Shown: one piece after another, positions 21,580 to 35,719 of the stretch
How the letters are laid out: each line of letters opens with the position of its first letter
Numbering within the stretch: position 1 is the stretch's first letter
DNA from: Diphasiastrum complanatum
Lineage: Eukaryota > Streptophyta > Lycopodiopsida > Lycopodiales > Lycopodiaceae
Direction: 5' to 3'
Assembly (NCBI GenBank): GCA_029204225.1
Contig: CM055094.1
Coordinates: forward strand, 19,474,702 to 19,538,701
DNA length: 64,000 bases
Translations under genes and position numbers: made by a program
The notes under the pieces: generated by a model
Database searches by the model: none
What the model was told of the DNA's origin: nothing
The model's input: only the letters and a program-made list of their open reading frames with translations

Positions 21580-22220
21580 TGGCTCGTGCTAGATGTGATG
21601 ATTTTTGTGTAATGTAGCATGTCTCGACAGCTTAGGGTTTTTGAAAATGGATGATGATGGCGTTCTGGATCCATGGTGGATGTATGTAGATGGTCTCCAA
21701 GGATGCGAAGGAGTAATCAAGCATGGTCGTAGCAAATGATAGATCGCCACTAAAAGATGGAAAATCAATCCTTTGAAGCTATAGCTTTTCAAAGCTTCTG
21801 AATTCCATTTCCATGCCTGAAGAAGGAAGTGCCAGCATCAAATCTTCTCCCATCAGAGTTTGTTTGCATTTCCTAAAAAGCATGCATGGCAGTAAAGCAT
21901 GATATTGTGACTTTTTGTAATGTTCTGCAACATTTGCTTACATACATAGCTACACCAAATGACAAAATTAAGGACCTAGATTATTAAGCAGTTTTATGAT
22001 GTTGAAATTCTAGTTTTTCTACAAATCAACTTCCTCTGAAAGTTTCTTTTTGGTGAAAATGATGCTATTTATACCAAGTGTAGGCTAATTTGTAATCGCA
22101 AAGATCGAGTTTGCAGCTCACCATGATTATGATCATTTGCAAGTAGCCTATTATAAGCAAATTGTGCTACACTTTCGTGTTATCTTAGCACACTTGAATG
22201 TAGCTTGTGATATTATTGGT
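21580..22220. other. Copy of the short-ORF segment, decayed
   Basis: Matches 15490-16150, but the 65-codon frame is broken by a 12-bp deletion and substitutions. It ends at about 22220, where sequence switches to the inverted-end element. Confidence 0.45.
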
Positions 22221-22224
22221 TCTC

Positions 22225-22440
22225 TATCTTGGTTTTCTGTGTAGAATGTTGATTTTCTTCTAGATCTTGATTCCACACGTGTGAAGATTATAATATATAT
22301 GATTTTGTTAAACATCGATCTACAAACATTTCAATGATTTTTCTTCAAATTCAAATTTAATGATCTTCCCATGTGTGGTGAGTTGGTGTCTGCACTTGAG
22401 TTGGGCTTGTACACTCAAGTTCGATTCTTTGCAATCCCCC
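22225..22440. mobile_element. Remnant of the inverted-end element, chimeric end
   Basis: The inner part matches 3920-4040, but the terminal repeat has the variant bases of the opposite end (GGTGTCTGCACTTGAGTTGG). Such a swap is expected from recombination between the two inverted ends. About 1.4 kb of the interior is absent. Confidence 0.5.
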
Positions 22441-22870
22441 GGAATTAATATAACCAGTAACATTATTCTCAAAGCATGTACTATGAGCTAAAAACAACAC
22501 TTGGAGAGTAAAGAGTTAGGAATATGTCAAACACTTTTACACCTAGTATTTGGCAAGATCGGATTCTTTGCGATAACCACCCCCCCCCCCCCCCCCCCCC
22601 CCAATTCTTAATATAACTTCTCAAAGCATCTAGTATGAGCTGCAAACAACACTTGGTAAGTCTTAAGACTTGGAGTGTAAAGAGTTATGCATTTGTCAAA
22701 TACTTTTACACCTAGCATTTGGCAAGTTAGACACAATGGCAGTAATTATAAGAATGAGTTAGAAAACCTTGTGAAGCCATCTAGAGGTGATTTGTTGTTT
22801 AGTTGCCTAGCTACATATCAAGCTACCCCAAGTTACCAAACAGTTTACTATTATTTTGAGTGACAACCAT
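22440..22870 (-). repeat. Interspersed repeat with 23-bp C-run
   Basis: Inverted counterpart of 2100-2530, including its internal duplication. The C-run is at 22580-22602. Confidence 0.65.
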
Positions 22871-23052
22871 GAAGCTATCATGATTTGAAATGACATCAAT
22901 ATATTAAGCTACTCCCAAGTTGACCCTTTCCCAGGAAGCTTCTCTCTTGAAACTATAGCAAAAAGCTCTTATTCAAAGGAACAATCAAGGGTCGAGTACT
23001 TACCATACGAGATGAAGACCAACAAGTAGGGCAAGGAAAGAAGATGTACGGT

Positions 23053-23265
23053 TTACTTTGCTATGTGCTTGGAGGTATGCTGAGCATGCTTGGAATATGA
23101 AGAACATGTGTTTTCCAAAAATATTAGTAGTCTCACAAAAAGGCTTGGAGTAACATTAGAATTTGGAAGTGGTGCGCCCACTTTGGATGGATGATCACTA
23201 ACAAACAATTTCTGTCTAGTCCTTTTGCCGTGATATGTTCCCTCTTGTCGATATGATATTTTCAT
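23053..23265 (-). CDS. Short ORF downstream of module A, copy 2
   Basis: 70 codons, colinear with 1690-1902; same position relative to module A. Unknown, possibly not coding. Confidence 0.25.
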   Translation of the reverse strand: MKISYRQEGTYHGKRTRQKLFVSDHPSKVGAPLPNSNVTPSLFVRLLIFLENTCSSYSKHAQHTSKHIAK

Positions 23266-23606
23266 TGTGTGTCTAAATATTTTTTGAACAGAATATGTGT
23301 AACCTAATTATTGTTGATTTTGATTTAATGAGCATTCAATGTTCATTTAATACATTAAATCAAATATCAACGATGAGAACATATATATATACACAACGAG
23401 AAGAAGGTATATCTAGATCATAGATTATGAACTAAAGTGGACATTTCAAAAGCAGTGGAGAGATAGATTAGCAGTTGAGTGCCATATACATTGGCCCTAG
23501 ATGACTATAATGGTCAATCTTAAAAGCTCCAATCAACAAATGTTGATGTTTTCAATGTACTCAATTCAAAAAATTGCGCCTAAAGGATTTTCTTCATAAC
23601 ATTTGT

Positions 23607-25104
23607 TCAGGAATAGTGGGCATCATGCTTATGATATTGCTCGCGCAGCCACTTGGAGTAGGTTCGAGTCAACATTTGTCTTCGATCAGCAAATGCTTTT
23701 GATGTCCGGGTGTAAGACTTATCAGCATTGATGATAAAGCCTGAAGTGCACATCTCTTCGAAGATTTGTATGGAGTCTGCAGGAAAGTATTGTATCCGTA
23801 AATAGATCCTGGTATCCTCCATGTGAAGCGCCGGTTTGTTGGGATTGATGAAAAATTGTGGATCCTGCTCAAACCTTCGGCCCATGACAGTCATCAGAAA
23901 CTGGCAGAACTTGTGTTGTAGCTTGATTGTAGGATCGTCAGAATCGGAAGTTAATTTGCAAAAATTCTTGATGGATGTATGACATTCCTTCTGAGAAGAG
24001 AACGAGCCATCTATTATCGCAAAGTTGCAAGGATATGCTGATATGTTGTCTTCCGATCTCCATGCTAGCGCTCGTCTTCTACGAAAACTTGGGTCGAAAG
24101 AAGGATCATTCATTTCATAGACGTACGTATCTTTGAGGAATGGAGCTCTCCAACCGGTCGACGCAATTAAATCTGGCCGAGAAGAGCTCCCGATCGAATT
24201 AGATGTCGTCGTTGGAACTGACTTGTCCCCGTCTTTTCGTCCTATCAGAGTCGACTTACTAGCATGCTTATGATTTTGCTCACGTAGCCAGTTGAAGCAG
24301 TTTCGAGTCAGTATTTGTCTTCGACCAGTAAATGCTTTTGATCTCTGGGTGTACATGTAACCCTCATCAGTATTGATGATAAATCCTGAAGTGCACATCT
24401 CTTCGAAGATATGTATGGAGTCTGCAGGAAAGTATTGAATCCGTAAATAGATCCTGGTATCCTCCATGTGAAGGACCGCTTTGTTGGGATTGATGGAAAA
24501 TTGTGGATCTTGCTCAAACCTTTGGCCCATGAAAGTCATCAGAAACTGGCAGAACTTATGATGTAGCTAGATTGTAGGATCGCGAGAATCGGAACTCAGT
24601 TCCCAGAAATTATTGATTGATGTATGACATTCCTTCTGAGAAGAGAACGAGCCATCTATTATCGCAAAGTTGCAAGGATATGCTGATATGTTGTCTTCCG
24701 ATCTCCATGCTCATCTTCTACGAAATCTTGGGTCGAAAGAAGCCTTTCATTCACGTGCGTATCTTTGAGGACTGGAGCTCTCAACCGGTAGACGCCATTA
24801 ATTCTGGCTGAGAAGAGCTCCCGATCAAATTAGATGCCGTCGTTGGAACTGACTTGTCCGCGTCTTTGCGTCCTACCAGAATCGAATTACTGATATCATG
24901 TGCCTCCAAATCTCTTCCGCATATAGATTTCGTAGTTTCTGATATTTTGGCCAAACGGATTTTCTCAGCCGCCGAAACTATGTTCATTTCTAGGTCCTGC
25001 TCCGTCTTCCTAAGCCGATGTTGGATCAACAATCCTTTTCGGAGACTCTTCAGCCTTCTGTAAATGACGAAAATAAGAGGCGAAATCAGAAGGACAGAGA
25101 ACAT
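23607..25104 (-). pseudogene. Module A, most complete copy
   Basis: Read on the minus strand. The upstream part (25104-24781) encodes MFSVLLISPLIFVIYRRLKS, a hydrophobic N-terminal helix followed by basic residues, then an Ala/Glu-rich helical stretch (EQDLEMNIVSAAEKIRLAK) likely to form a coiled coil, then GRKDADKSVPTTAS. Between 24781 and 24540 frames break. The 310-codon frame 24539-23607 holds the two-domain part. It lacks several residues after DTYVYEM compared with the 413 copy. The layout suggests a membrane-anchored or secreted protein with a repeated C-terminal domain. The (GA)n tract lies directly upstream of the hydrophobic start. Unknown family. Confidence 0.5.
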
Positions 25105-25109
25105 CGATA

Positions 25110-26525
<1,416 letters not shown>

Positions 26526-26529
26526 ATAT

Positions 26530-27130
26530 CATGCTTTACTGCCATGCTGCCATGCATGCTTTTTAGGAAATGAAAACAAACTCTGATGGGAGAAGATTTG
26601 ATGCTGGCACTTCCTTCTTCAGACATGGAAATGAAATTCAGAAGCCCTGACAAGCTATAACTTCAAAGGATCGATTTTCCATCTTTTAGTGGCGATCTAT
26701 CATTCGCTACGACAGTGCTTGATTACTCCTAGGTATCCTTGGACACCATCTACATACATCCACCACGAATCCGGAGCGCCATCATCATCCATTTTCAAAA
26801 ACCCTAAGCTGCCGAGATCTGCTACACTACACAAAAATCGTCACATCTAGCACAAGCCAAATGCTGAGGGGTAGTGCTCCTGGAGCTTGTCAAAACCGCA
26901 CATTCAACATCGATTTGGGTTGAAAGCTTGCTACTAGTACGTTACTGCGAAGAAACATCATCGTTTCCACATCCTATCAGAACGACATTGCTCCAAATTT
27001 TTCCACAAATTTCTAGTCTCCATACACTGCCGAGCAATACTCTACATACACTGCTCATAGAGCCAAGCCCACATACTCTGCATTCACTATGGGCCGAGCT
27101 GAGCGTCCATACCCTCCATACAAGTTGACC
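26530..27130. repeat. Short-ORF flank and minisatellite, copy
   Basis: 26530-26870 matches the 15490-15700 segment in inverted orientation, and 27040-27130 holds about two 39-bp minisatellite units with the frame SPHTLHSLWAELSVHTLHTS. Confidence 0.5.
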
Positions 27131-27199
27131 GAGATGAGTCCATCAAAAGTCGACCGATCCGAAGCCCTCCACAGTCGACCGAGCCGAGACTCCACTTGT

Positions 27200-27960
27200 C
27201 TGTTACTAGAGCCGAACCTTCAACAGAGTCCTCAGCCGAGTCCAAAACATGTCTGACACAACATCTTCCAGTTCTGATGACCCAACTCTAGACAGAATTG
27301 ACGTCACCATGGAAAGCCTCGATATCTATGAGATGAACACTTGGTACCAGGAGGCACACTAGTTCCTGAGCCACAAAGAGTTCCAACTCCCTCTTTTGAT
27401 CAGTGGCTATCAGAGCCCATTTCGATTGCATATTGCTTATAACCCCACCGACAGATTTTCCAGTGCATGTTCCCTATTTCTGGACTGACCTCAATACATT
27501 TGGATTTTCTAGGGGACCAAACACAGTTAGTAGGACCCTCAAAAAAATTGAATCCATAGCATACTTCAAATACATAGACCCCTCAGCGGACAAATGGAAA
27601 AAAAAGATGGTTACCGTATTGAGGTCATAAATGATAAGCCCTTAGCTGCTCCATGTGCCTATCTAGCGAAATATACACAGCGCTATAGGTCCAACATCAC
27701 GCGTATCCCCATGTAACTATTCCACATGATGGCTGATTCTAGACTACACAATGAGAACCTTTATGACTTGGGCCCAGTTTGCTTCCAACTGCCTCCATGA
27801 CTATATCAAGAACAAGCAAACGTCCACGTTATTAGGCTATCTTCTGATAGATGTCACTTTGCAGCAGTTGAGCCACCGACCTCGAGTTCGACACCGGTTG
27901 ACACTAGCAGATAAAAGCTTGGGAGACTCCCTTAGAACCAGCGATCCACTATTCTCACCT
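27200..27960 (+). pseudogene. Module B, 3' truncated by copia
   Basis: N-terminal short frame with stop TAG at 27360-27362, then the YFKYIDPSADKW and VINDKPLA segments split over frames, then WAQFASNCLHDYIKNKQT and LADKSLGDSLRTS. At about 27960 the sequence switches to an antisense copia gag. The MLPP part is partly deleted. Direct copy: 45540-46353, with the same truncation. Confidence 0.5.
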
Positions 27961-29350
27961 TGAAGTTGAGGCTTCTGCTATCGCTGCTGCACTTGATTCT
28001 TGCCCTTGGAATAGTCTTTCTTCTTGGTGTACAGGGCTATGGATTTGTCTTTGATGGACAGGCCATTGGTCTTTCTTCACATTTCTTCCTGAAGAAGATG
28101 ACCGATCACCTTTTGAAGAGTGAGGCCGGGTTGTGTGGAGATCATCACCCCTTTAGCAATGATCTTGCCATCCTTCTTGATGTTACAAGTATTTGTGGTG
28201 AACTCCACAATCAAACCATTGTCAGGCAATTGCCCTATACTAAGCAAGTTCTTAGTGATACTGAAAATGTAAAGCACTCCATCAATCTTGATCTTCCTTG
28301 AAGATCCCAAGCATAAAGGTATGGATCCTATTCCTTCTATCTTATAAGCATAATTATTTGCTATAAAAATTTACGTGATAGGTCCTTCATAGGTAGATAA
28401 GGTTGAAAAATACTCCCTCTTACTTGTCATGTGGGAGCTAGCCCCACTATCTATCCACCAAGGGTCTTCACCTCTTATGCTTGAAGATGAGAAACTTGAC
28501 ATCATGACGAAATCTTCATGAGAGCTCTCCTCTTCCTCTTGACCAAGGTTTTCTTGACTTTGAGTTTGCTTCCTCTTGAAGCACTCCGAGGCATAGTGCC
28601 CCGTCTTGCCACAAAAGTAGCATTTGATCTTCGACTTATCCTTCTTTGGCTTGCTCGAGCTTTGACTTCGTTCTTCTTGAATGCAACACCTTCGCCTTTG
28701 TATTTTCTCTTGATCTTGATGAAAAGAGCCTTGTCATCTCCATCATTGAGGGAGAGCTTCTCCATCCTTGACTTGATGTGAGTTCTCCTACTCTCCTCGA
28801 CCATGAGGAATCCTTGGAGATCTTCAAGTGAAGGCAACTTGCCCATGATTGCATAGCCTTGCACCAAGTTAGCAAAATCCACACTTAAACCATTCAAGAT
28901 TGGTTGAACAAGTTCACTTTCCTTGATGGAATCTCCTCTGTAAGCAAGCTCTTTGTTTAAGTCCTTGACTCTCAGCACATATGGATTTGATTCTTCAAGG
29001 ATATCAACCTTGAAGTATTCTTGGATTCATATATCTTTTGAAGAGTTTCCCATGATTCTGGAGCCAAGATGCAAGCACCTACCTCCTTAAGAAGCTGATG
29101 AGCTACATTCATTTTATACAATGGAGAGCAACCTTGCACCTCCTTTTGTATTTTGTAGCTTCTTGAGGGTGAATAGGCTCATCCTCTTCGCCACTCCCTA
29201 TATCCATTAGATCTTGTAAAATAAGGATTGATTCCATTCTTAGCTTCCAAATTGAATAATTAGAAACATTCAATCTATCATGTGAATCCAAAAGATATGC
29301 ATTCATTGATCTCGACTGCCTCCTCCTTGATCTCGACTTCACAAGGATAT
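27961..29350 (-). mobile_element. Ty1/copia gag-protease relic, chimeric
   Basis: On the minus strand: gag start (29342-29109, NYSIWKLRMESILILQDLMD), gag body (28978-28502, QPILNGLSVDFANLVQGYA), a CCHC zinc knuckle CYFCGKTGHYASEC about 28615-28570 that needs a frame shift relative to the gag body, then SSHEDFVMM, the DSGASSHM protease site (about 28450) and IDGVLYIFSITKNLLSIGQL. After KIIAKG (about 28140) it jumps to another gag-type piece, VMISTQPGLTLQKVIGHLLQ to KDKSIALYTKKK, which ends at 27961. Integrase, RT and RNase H are absent. There are several stops. It is probably a product of recombination between copia elements. Confidence 0.75.
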
Positions 29351-30280
29351 AGGATTCACCTAACCTGAACCAAAAGGAATCATATGCACATAAATATGCC
29401 TCTTCAAATCATTCCTACAAGATTAGTTGAATCATCATGCAATAATCAATCCAAACTATATCACAAATCAAGCAAAATTGAACACAATCTTGACTAGAAT
29501 TGCATTCACTTGATGAGCACTTGTCAAAAACTTTGGGCTGACCCTAAAATTTAATTTCTAAGATTTCAATAAGTCTAAGAACTAACTGTTATAGTACCAA
29601 ATATAAGGATCTACCTTCCTTTTGATTGATTGAAAACTACGTGGCAGACCTACGTGGTAGACCTATCTCCCTTTGTGTGAATATTTTCTGGATCCAAACA
29701 TCTAGTGTGTGGCTATTAGGCTAGAGATAGCATGATATATTAATCTCAACATCAATTAGAGCGAGCTTCAGATCCACTTGAACACGAAACTTACAAGACT
29801 ATTTGCTTCATGATGTAAATGTGAATCCAACTTATCAACAATGTGATTCCCTAGTGCACAATGTATCACTATCATCACGTGGCAGAAAGTGATTCACTTT
29901 TGTGCATATGTTCCATAGAGGTGTGAGACACTTTACCGCAAATAGGCTTGAAAAAATTGGAAGGTAATTTGGTTGTACAAGAAGAAAGCGTTAAAGATTG
30001 TGCTCTCTTTCTCTTACCTTAAATGGCGCAAAAAAGCTACTAGAATATCGAACCAATAATATCACAAGCTACATTCAAATGTGCTAAGATAACATGAAAG
30101 TGCAGCACAATTTGCTTATAATAGGCTACTTGCAAATGATCATAATTATGGTGAGCTCCAAACTCGATCTTTGCCATTACAAATTAGCCTACACTTGGTA
30201 TAAATAGCATCATTTCCACCAAAAAGAAAATTTTAGAGGAAGTTGATTTGTAGAATAACTAGAATTTCAACCTCATAAAA
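29351..30280. other. Copia leader and non-coding duplicated DNA
   Basis: 29340-29470 is the gag leader shared with 17400-17540 and 34990-35110. 29470-30000 matches 35110-35640 and 47860-48380. 30000-30280 carries the decayed KIEF-HHDYDH frame. No intact gene. Confidence 0.5.
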
Positions 30281-30284
30281 CTCT

Positions 30285-30482
30285 TTAAGAATCTAGGTCC
30301 TTAATTTTCTCATTTGGTGTAGCTATGTATGTAAGCAAATGTTGTAGAACATTACAAAAACTCACAATATCATGCTTTACTGCCATGCTGCCATGCATGC
30401 TTTTTAGGAAATGCAAACAAACTCTGATGGGAGAAGATTTGATGCTGGCACTTCCTTCTTCAGGCATGGAAATGGAATTCAA
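30285..30482 (-). CDS. Conserved 65-codon short ORF
   Basis: Same frame as 15711-15908, with changes such as L/P at residue 7 and F/L; start and stop kept. Unrecognised; may be a decayed exon. Confidence 0.25.
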   Translation of the reverse strand: MNSISMPEEGSASIKSSPIRVCLHFLKSMHGSMAVKHDIVSFCNVLQHLLTYIATPNEKIKDLDS

Positions 30483-30572
30483 AAGCTTTGAAAAGCTATA
30501 GCTTCAAAGGATTGATTTTCCATATTTTAGTGGCGATCTATCATTTTTTACGACCATGCTTTATTACTCCTT

Positions 30573-30806
30573 CGCATCCTTGGACACCATCTACATACAT
30601 CCACCATGGATCCAGAGCGCCATCATCATCCATTTTGAAAACCCTAAGCTGCCGAGACATGCTACATTACACAAGAATCGTCACATCTACGCATCCTTGG
30701 ACACCATCTACATACATCCACCATGGATCCAGAGCGCCATCATCATCCATTTTCAAAAACCCTAAGCTGCCGAGACATGCTACATTACACAAAAATCGTC
30801 ACATCT
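30573..30806 (+). repeat. Private 117-bp tandem duplication
   Basis: Two copies of the stretch starting CGCATCCTTGGACACCATCT (30573 and 30690). None of the other copies of this segment has it, so it is younger than the large duplications. It lies next to the conserved short ORF. Confidence 0.85.
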
Positions 30807-30831
30807 AGCACGAGCCAAATGCTGAGGGGTA

Positions 30832-31424
30832 TTGCTACTGGAGCTTGTCAAAACCACACATTCAACACCAATTTCGGTTGAAAGCTCTCTACTAGTACGT
30901 TATTGCGAAGAAACATCATCGTTTCCACATCCTATCAGAGCGACATTGCTCCAAATTTTTCCACAAATTTCTAGTCTCCATACACTGCCGAGCAATACTC
31001 TACATACACTGCTCATAGAGCCGAGCCCCCATACTCTGCAATCACCATGGACCGAGCCGAGCATCCATATTATGCATTCACTGTGGACCAAGCTGAGCAT
31101 CCATACTCTGCATACAAAGTTGACTGAGCCGAGTCCATCAAAAGTCGACCGATCCGAAGCCCTCCACAGTCGATCGAGCCGAGACTTCACTTGTAAATAA
31201 ATTTTAAAAACCATACTATGGTATTTAAAGATAAGTTTGACCAGATAGTCTCTATTTATGGGGAGACTAATGTACTACCATCATCGATGGTTTGCTCGGC
31301 GGAAGTTATGGAAAAACTACATGACTCTAAGTATGAGCTTTTTCATCTTGTTTTGAAATCTCGTATGCATTGTGATGTGAATGATGATGTGAATGTGTTA
31401 ACATGTTTTAACACCAAAAATTAG
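30832..31424 (+). pseudogene. Minisatellite-protease chimera, copy 2
   Basis: Minisatellite region (units about 31020-31130) joined at about 31196 to the gypsy protease C-terminal fragment (31218-31424, VFKDKFDQIVSIYGETNVLP). Inverted relative to 21004-21560. Confidence 0.6.
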
Positions 31425-32360
31425 CATCAAGAATAGCTTTTAATGCAAGATTTAAAAAAGAATTCAATGATGTTTTTCCTAAATAGATAAGATTTTATGA
31501 GGTACATACTTCTAATTATATTGCAGTCCGTTTTAAGCACATAATCAAATTTTTCCAAAGTGAAATCTTTGAAATGTTTCAGAAAAGAGCAAGAACATAA
31601 AGATAGATTTTCAATTTCAAAGTTGCAGAAAACATCAAACAGAAAGTACCATTTACTTTTGATGTTAGGTAAGTATGACCAAGCAAACACAATATCATGG
31701 AAGGACTTGTGTATATAAGGCCAAAGATCTGTAATAAAATACAAGTGTAAAAGTGTCTCACATGAATGGTCTCAAACATTCTAGTACAGTAGCGTAAATG
31801 TAAAAATATCTTTGCCTTGTCCTTGTGCGTGCTGAGTTGTAGTCGATCCACCATATTTCTAGTGAGAGTTCTTCTATGCAGATCCTCAACATCCTGTGAG
31901 CCAGTTAATCCCTGTAAAAGTTTAGTCTTTTAGCCGGTAAGTCTTCTTTTGCACCACTCCCTTGTCCTTTCTTTCCTTTATATCATGTATACTTCTTTCT
32001 TTTTCCCATATTTTGTCCAAAAACCACCGAACTAGGGTTGTTTAGGTTGAAAGAACCAGGTCTTTCATTTGAGTTTTGGAAGAATTTATCTTGGACAGCG
32101 AAAAAATTTGTTCTTTTGAGGAGGCGTTCAGTCTCTCTGATGTTTTCAGCATCTCCTAAGTTGGCAAGGAGTTTAACAGAAAGGGTTTGCAACAAATCAA
32201 TCATGTGCTGGCATAAAAAGAGAAAAGTAGGTGTGACTTGACAACATCTCTGGCGAGCTTGTGTAGCCAAAGAAAAAAGCCATTCATCTGATTCTGGAAG
32301 AACGCACCAGGGAAGAATTTACTAAGATTGTTTATCATGAAACACGATGACCCAAAAAAG
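31425..32360 (-). pseudogene. Module G, copy 3
   Basis: Inverted copy of 20095-20990. The 95-codon frame (32270-31983) is unchanged in length, and the distal frame (31744-31427) runs FITDLWPYIHKSFHDIVFAW to CIKSYS, the longest version of that part. Confidence 0.35.
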
Positions 32361-33010
32361 AAAAGAAATGACATGGAGACCCATTTTTTTATGTCGTTTT
32401 TTTTGTTTAATTTTATTAAAAAAATATCCATATTTATAATGCTTTAAATAAAGATATTGTAATGCTAAAAAAAAAGTTGTATTTTGCAAAAAAATTAATC
32501 AACCTACTAAAATTTTGTTAGTAGATTTTTGTTAATAATTGCAAATTAGCTTATATGAAATAATAATACTATTCAAAATAAAATCATTGGACACAACCAT
32601 TAGAATAACTAAGAAAAACCTTTTTGCTTATTAAAACAAAAGTTTCAATGTTTTTTTAAAAATTTTAAAAGTGTTTTAAATTACAATTCTTGTATCAAGA
32701 AATTTTTTTTTCAAATTATGACAAAATTTTAATCAGTATTTAAATCTTTACTTATATTTAAACATTAAATGATTGCAAATGAAATTATTTCTAAAAACTT
32801 CTTATAAAAACACAACGAAAAATTAAAATATTAAAAACCTGACATTTCGTTGCAATTTTAGTTTTGCTAATATTTAAATCATTAAAAAACTGCTAAATCT
32901 ATATTTCTAATACAAACAAATTTAAAAACATTAAATTAATCAAAAAGATTTTAATACACAATATTTCAAGGAAATATAAACGCAATTGTTTTCTAAAATA
33001 AAAGAGAATT
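32361..33010. other. AT-rich spacer
   Basis: Homopolymer-rich DNA, inverted copy of 19440-20090. Nothing coding seen. Confidence 0.55.
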
Positions 33011-33398
33011 TATTACTCCCAGAAATCATCAAGATCATTTACATTTTTTGTTTCTTTGAAGGAGCCATTGCAGTGTCAATTGGCACCTCTTCCACAATTT
33101 CCTTGACAAGTGTAACCACATTTATCCTGAACTAGGACATCAGCAAACTCCCCTTTATCACCCACTTTTCCACTAGTAGGAGGTTGGGGTTCTTTTTGAT
33201 TAAAATATAGCAAAATAAACTCATTTGATTCTAGAAATGATGGAGAAAGCACCTACTTAAAATCCAAACAAGATCTAGAAGCTAGATTACTAATCAATGC
33301 ATTGATTCCTAGTTTATCTTGGCTTGAACTCCATGAATTATCTCCAAAACTCTTCACACATGTGGATGTACGGCTTGCTGCTGCCTGCGTACTGTACC

Positions 33399-33875
33399 TG
33401 CAACTCCAATCTCATTCAATGATCATAAAAAATCATAAGCTAATAGCATTCATCAGTCAAATCATAGACTCAAACTAGTCAAGAAGAAAAATCTCAATTT
33501 TGCTCATAATTGGATGGAAATCCCATCACATATTTATACATGTAGAGCTCGAATTTGAGCGTATTACGGCTTCTATGTAATCATCACAACCTAACCCTAA
33601 CATCCAACCTAAAGATCCAGTTGATCCACCATATTTAGGGTCGATACCTCGAGATCCAAAAACAATGCAAAAACTACTATTTTAAGCTCCTACTTTTTTT
33701 CTACCCTATCTATGCACTCTTTGGACACATTCCAAAGGTACCATTCCAAAGCTAGGTTAATAATTTGACTTAGAATAAGGTATCCTATGCTTTTGGCATG
33801 TGTGACATCCCACATCATGGCCTCAAAGTCATTTACAAGTGGAATTTATGCAAACTAGCTTGTGTAAATTTAACA
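33399..33875 (-). repeat. Candidate LTR of copia derivative, copy 2
   Basis: Minus-strand TGTTAAATTT start at 33875 after the purine tract, candidate TGCA end at 33399. It differs from 18613-19082 by scattered substitutions and small indels. Confidence 0.45.
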
Positions 33876-35000
33876 CTCCTCCTCACAACTAGTTTGAAGA
33901 TAACATAGAATTGCTATCAACCCTAGGGCTGACCTTAACTTCACAAATGCAGCTATTTGAAGTGGTTTAGTGAGGATATCAGCAACACATTCACTACTTG
34001 CCACATGCTCCCAAGATATCTCCTTAGATTGCACCTCCTCTGACACAAAATGATGAGAGATCTCGATATGTTTTGGTCTTGCACGGAAGATTGGGTTGGT
34101 TGCAAGGTGTTGGACTGAAATGTTGTCATTGTAGGGAGTTGGAACATCATATAAACTTTGCTAAGGATCTTGGAAGTCTTGAGGCAAGCTCCTCCTTGCA
34201 CATGATCTACATGGATTTTGACTTGATGTGGCCAAGTCTTTTGTGAGGTAGAATATGGTTGGATAGCTTGGTCTCCCTGGATAGCATCACAATATTAGCA
34301 TCCACATAGGCATCTAGTTTGAACAATCTTCCAAACCTTATGCCTTTAGCAATGATCTTGCCATCCTTCTCGATGTTACATGTATTTGTGGCGAACTCCA
34401 CAATCAAACCATTGTCAAGCAATTGTCCTACACTAAGCAAGTTCTTAGTGATACTAGAAATGTAAAGTACTCCATCAATCTTGATTTTCCTTGAAAATCC
34501 CAAGCATAAAGGTATGGATCCTATTCCTTCTATCTTACAAGCATAATTATTTGCTGTAAAAATTGACTTCATAGGTCCTTCGTAGGTAGATAAGGTTGAA
34601 AAATACTCCCTCTTATTTGTCATGTGGGAGCTAGCCCCACTATCTATCCACCAAGGGTCTTCACCTCTTATGCTTGCAGAAGAGAAACTTGGCATCATGA
34701 CGAAATCTTCATGAGAACTCTCCTCTTCCTCTTGACCAAGATTTGCTGGACTTTGAGTTTGCTTCTTCTTGAATAGATGCAAAATAGAAATGATTAAAAG
34801 ACTAGATATCCCACTACCTAGGGAATTGATAAAGCTCAAAACTTGACCTCTCAATAAGATCCTACCCGATCTTAAGCCAAATCATATCTATTAATTTTAA
34901 CAAGAATGGAAACTAGCTTGAATTTGCATAAAAATTGGATCTAGAACTACCTCCTCCTTGATCTCGACTTCACAAGGATATAGGATTCACCTAACCTGAA
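33876..35000 (-). mobile_element. Internally deleted copia derivative, copy 2
   Basis: 215-codon frame 34854-34207 with the DSGASSHM protease site and HKRLGHIKSKS, then the RNase H tail (34201-33953). The same integrase/RT deletion as at 17440. The His-Lys-Arg box is preceded by LP in place of LW. Confidence 0.8.
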
Positions 35001-35715
35001 CCAAAAGGAATCATATGCACATAAATATGCCTCTTCAAATAATTTCTACAAGATCAGTTGAATCATCAAGCAATAATCAATCCAATTATATCACAAATCA
35101 AGCAAAATTGAACACAATTTTGACCAGAATTGCATTCACTTGATGAGCACTTGTCAAAAACTTTGGGCTGACCCTAAAATATAATTTCTAAGATCTCAAT
35201 AAGTCTAAGAACTAGCTATTACAGTACCAAAGATAAGGATATACCTTCCTTTTGATTGATTGAAAACTACGTGGCAGACCTACGTGGTAGACCTGTGTCC
35301 CTTTGTGTGAATATTTTTTGGATCCAAACATCTAGTGTGTGGCTATTAGGCTAGAGATAGCATGATATATTAATCTCAACATCCATTGGAGTGAGCTTCC
35401 GATCCACTTGAGCATGAAACTTACAAGACTATTTGCTTCATGATGTAAATGTGAATCCAACTTATCAACAATGTGATTCCCTAGTGCACAATGTATCACT
35501 ATCATCACGTGGCAGAAAGTGATTCACTTTTGTGCATATGTTCCATAGAGATGTGAGACACTTTACCACGAATAGGCTTGAAAAAATTGGAAGGTAATTT
35601 GGTTGTACAAGAAGCAAGCGTTAAAAAATGAGGTGGCCAATAATCAACTCCAAGCATCTATGATGAACTACAACAACACTTGGCTTAACACACAAGCTTC
35701 AAACTTTCAAGACTT
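35001..35715. other. Copia leader and non-coding duplicated DNA
   Basis: Direct copy of 29350-30000 and 52080-52700. It joins module B at about 35735 with loss of the minisatellite, unlike the other module B copies. Confidence 0.5.
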
Positions 35716-35719
35716 CTTC

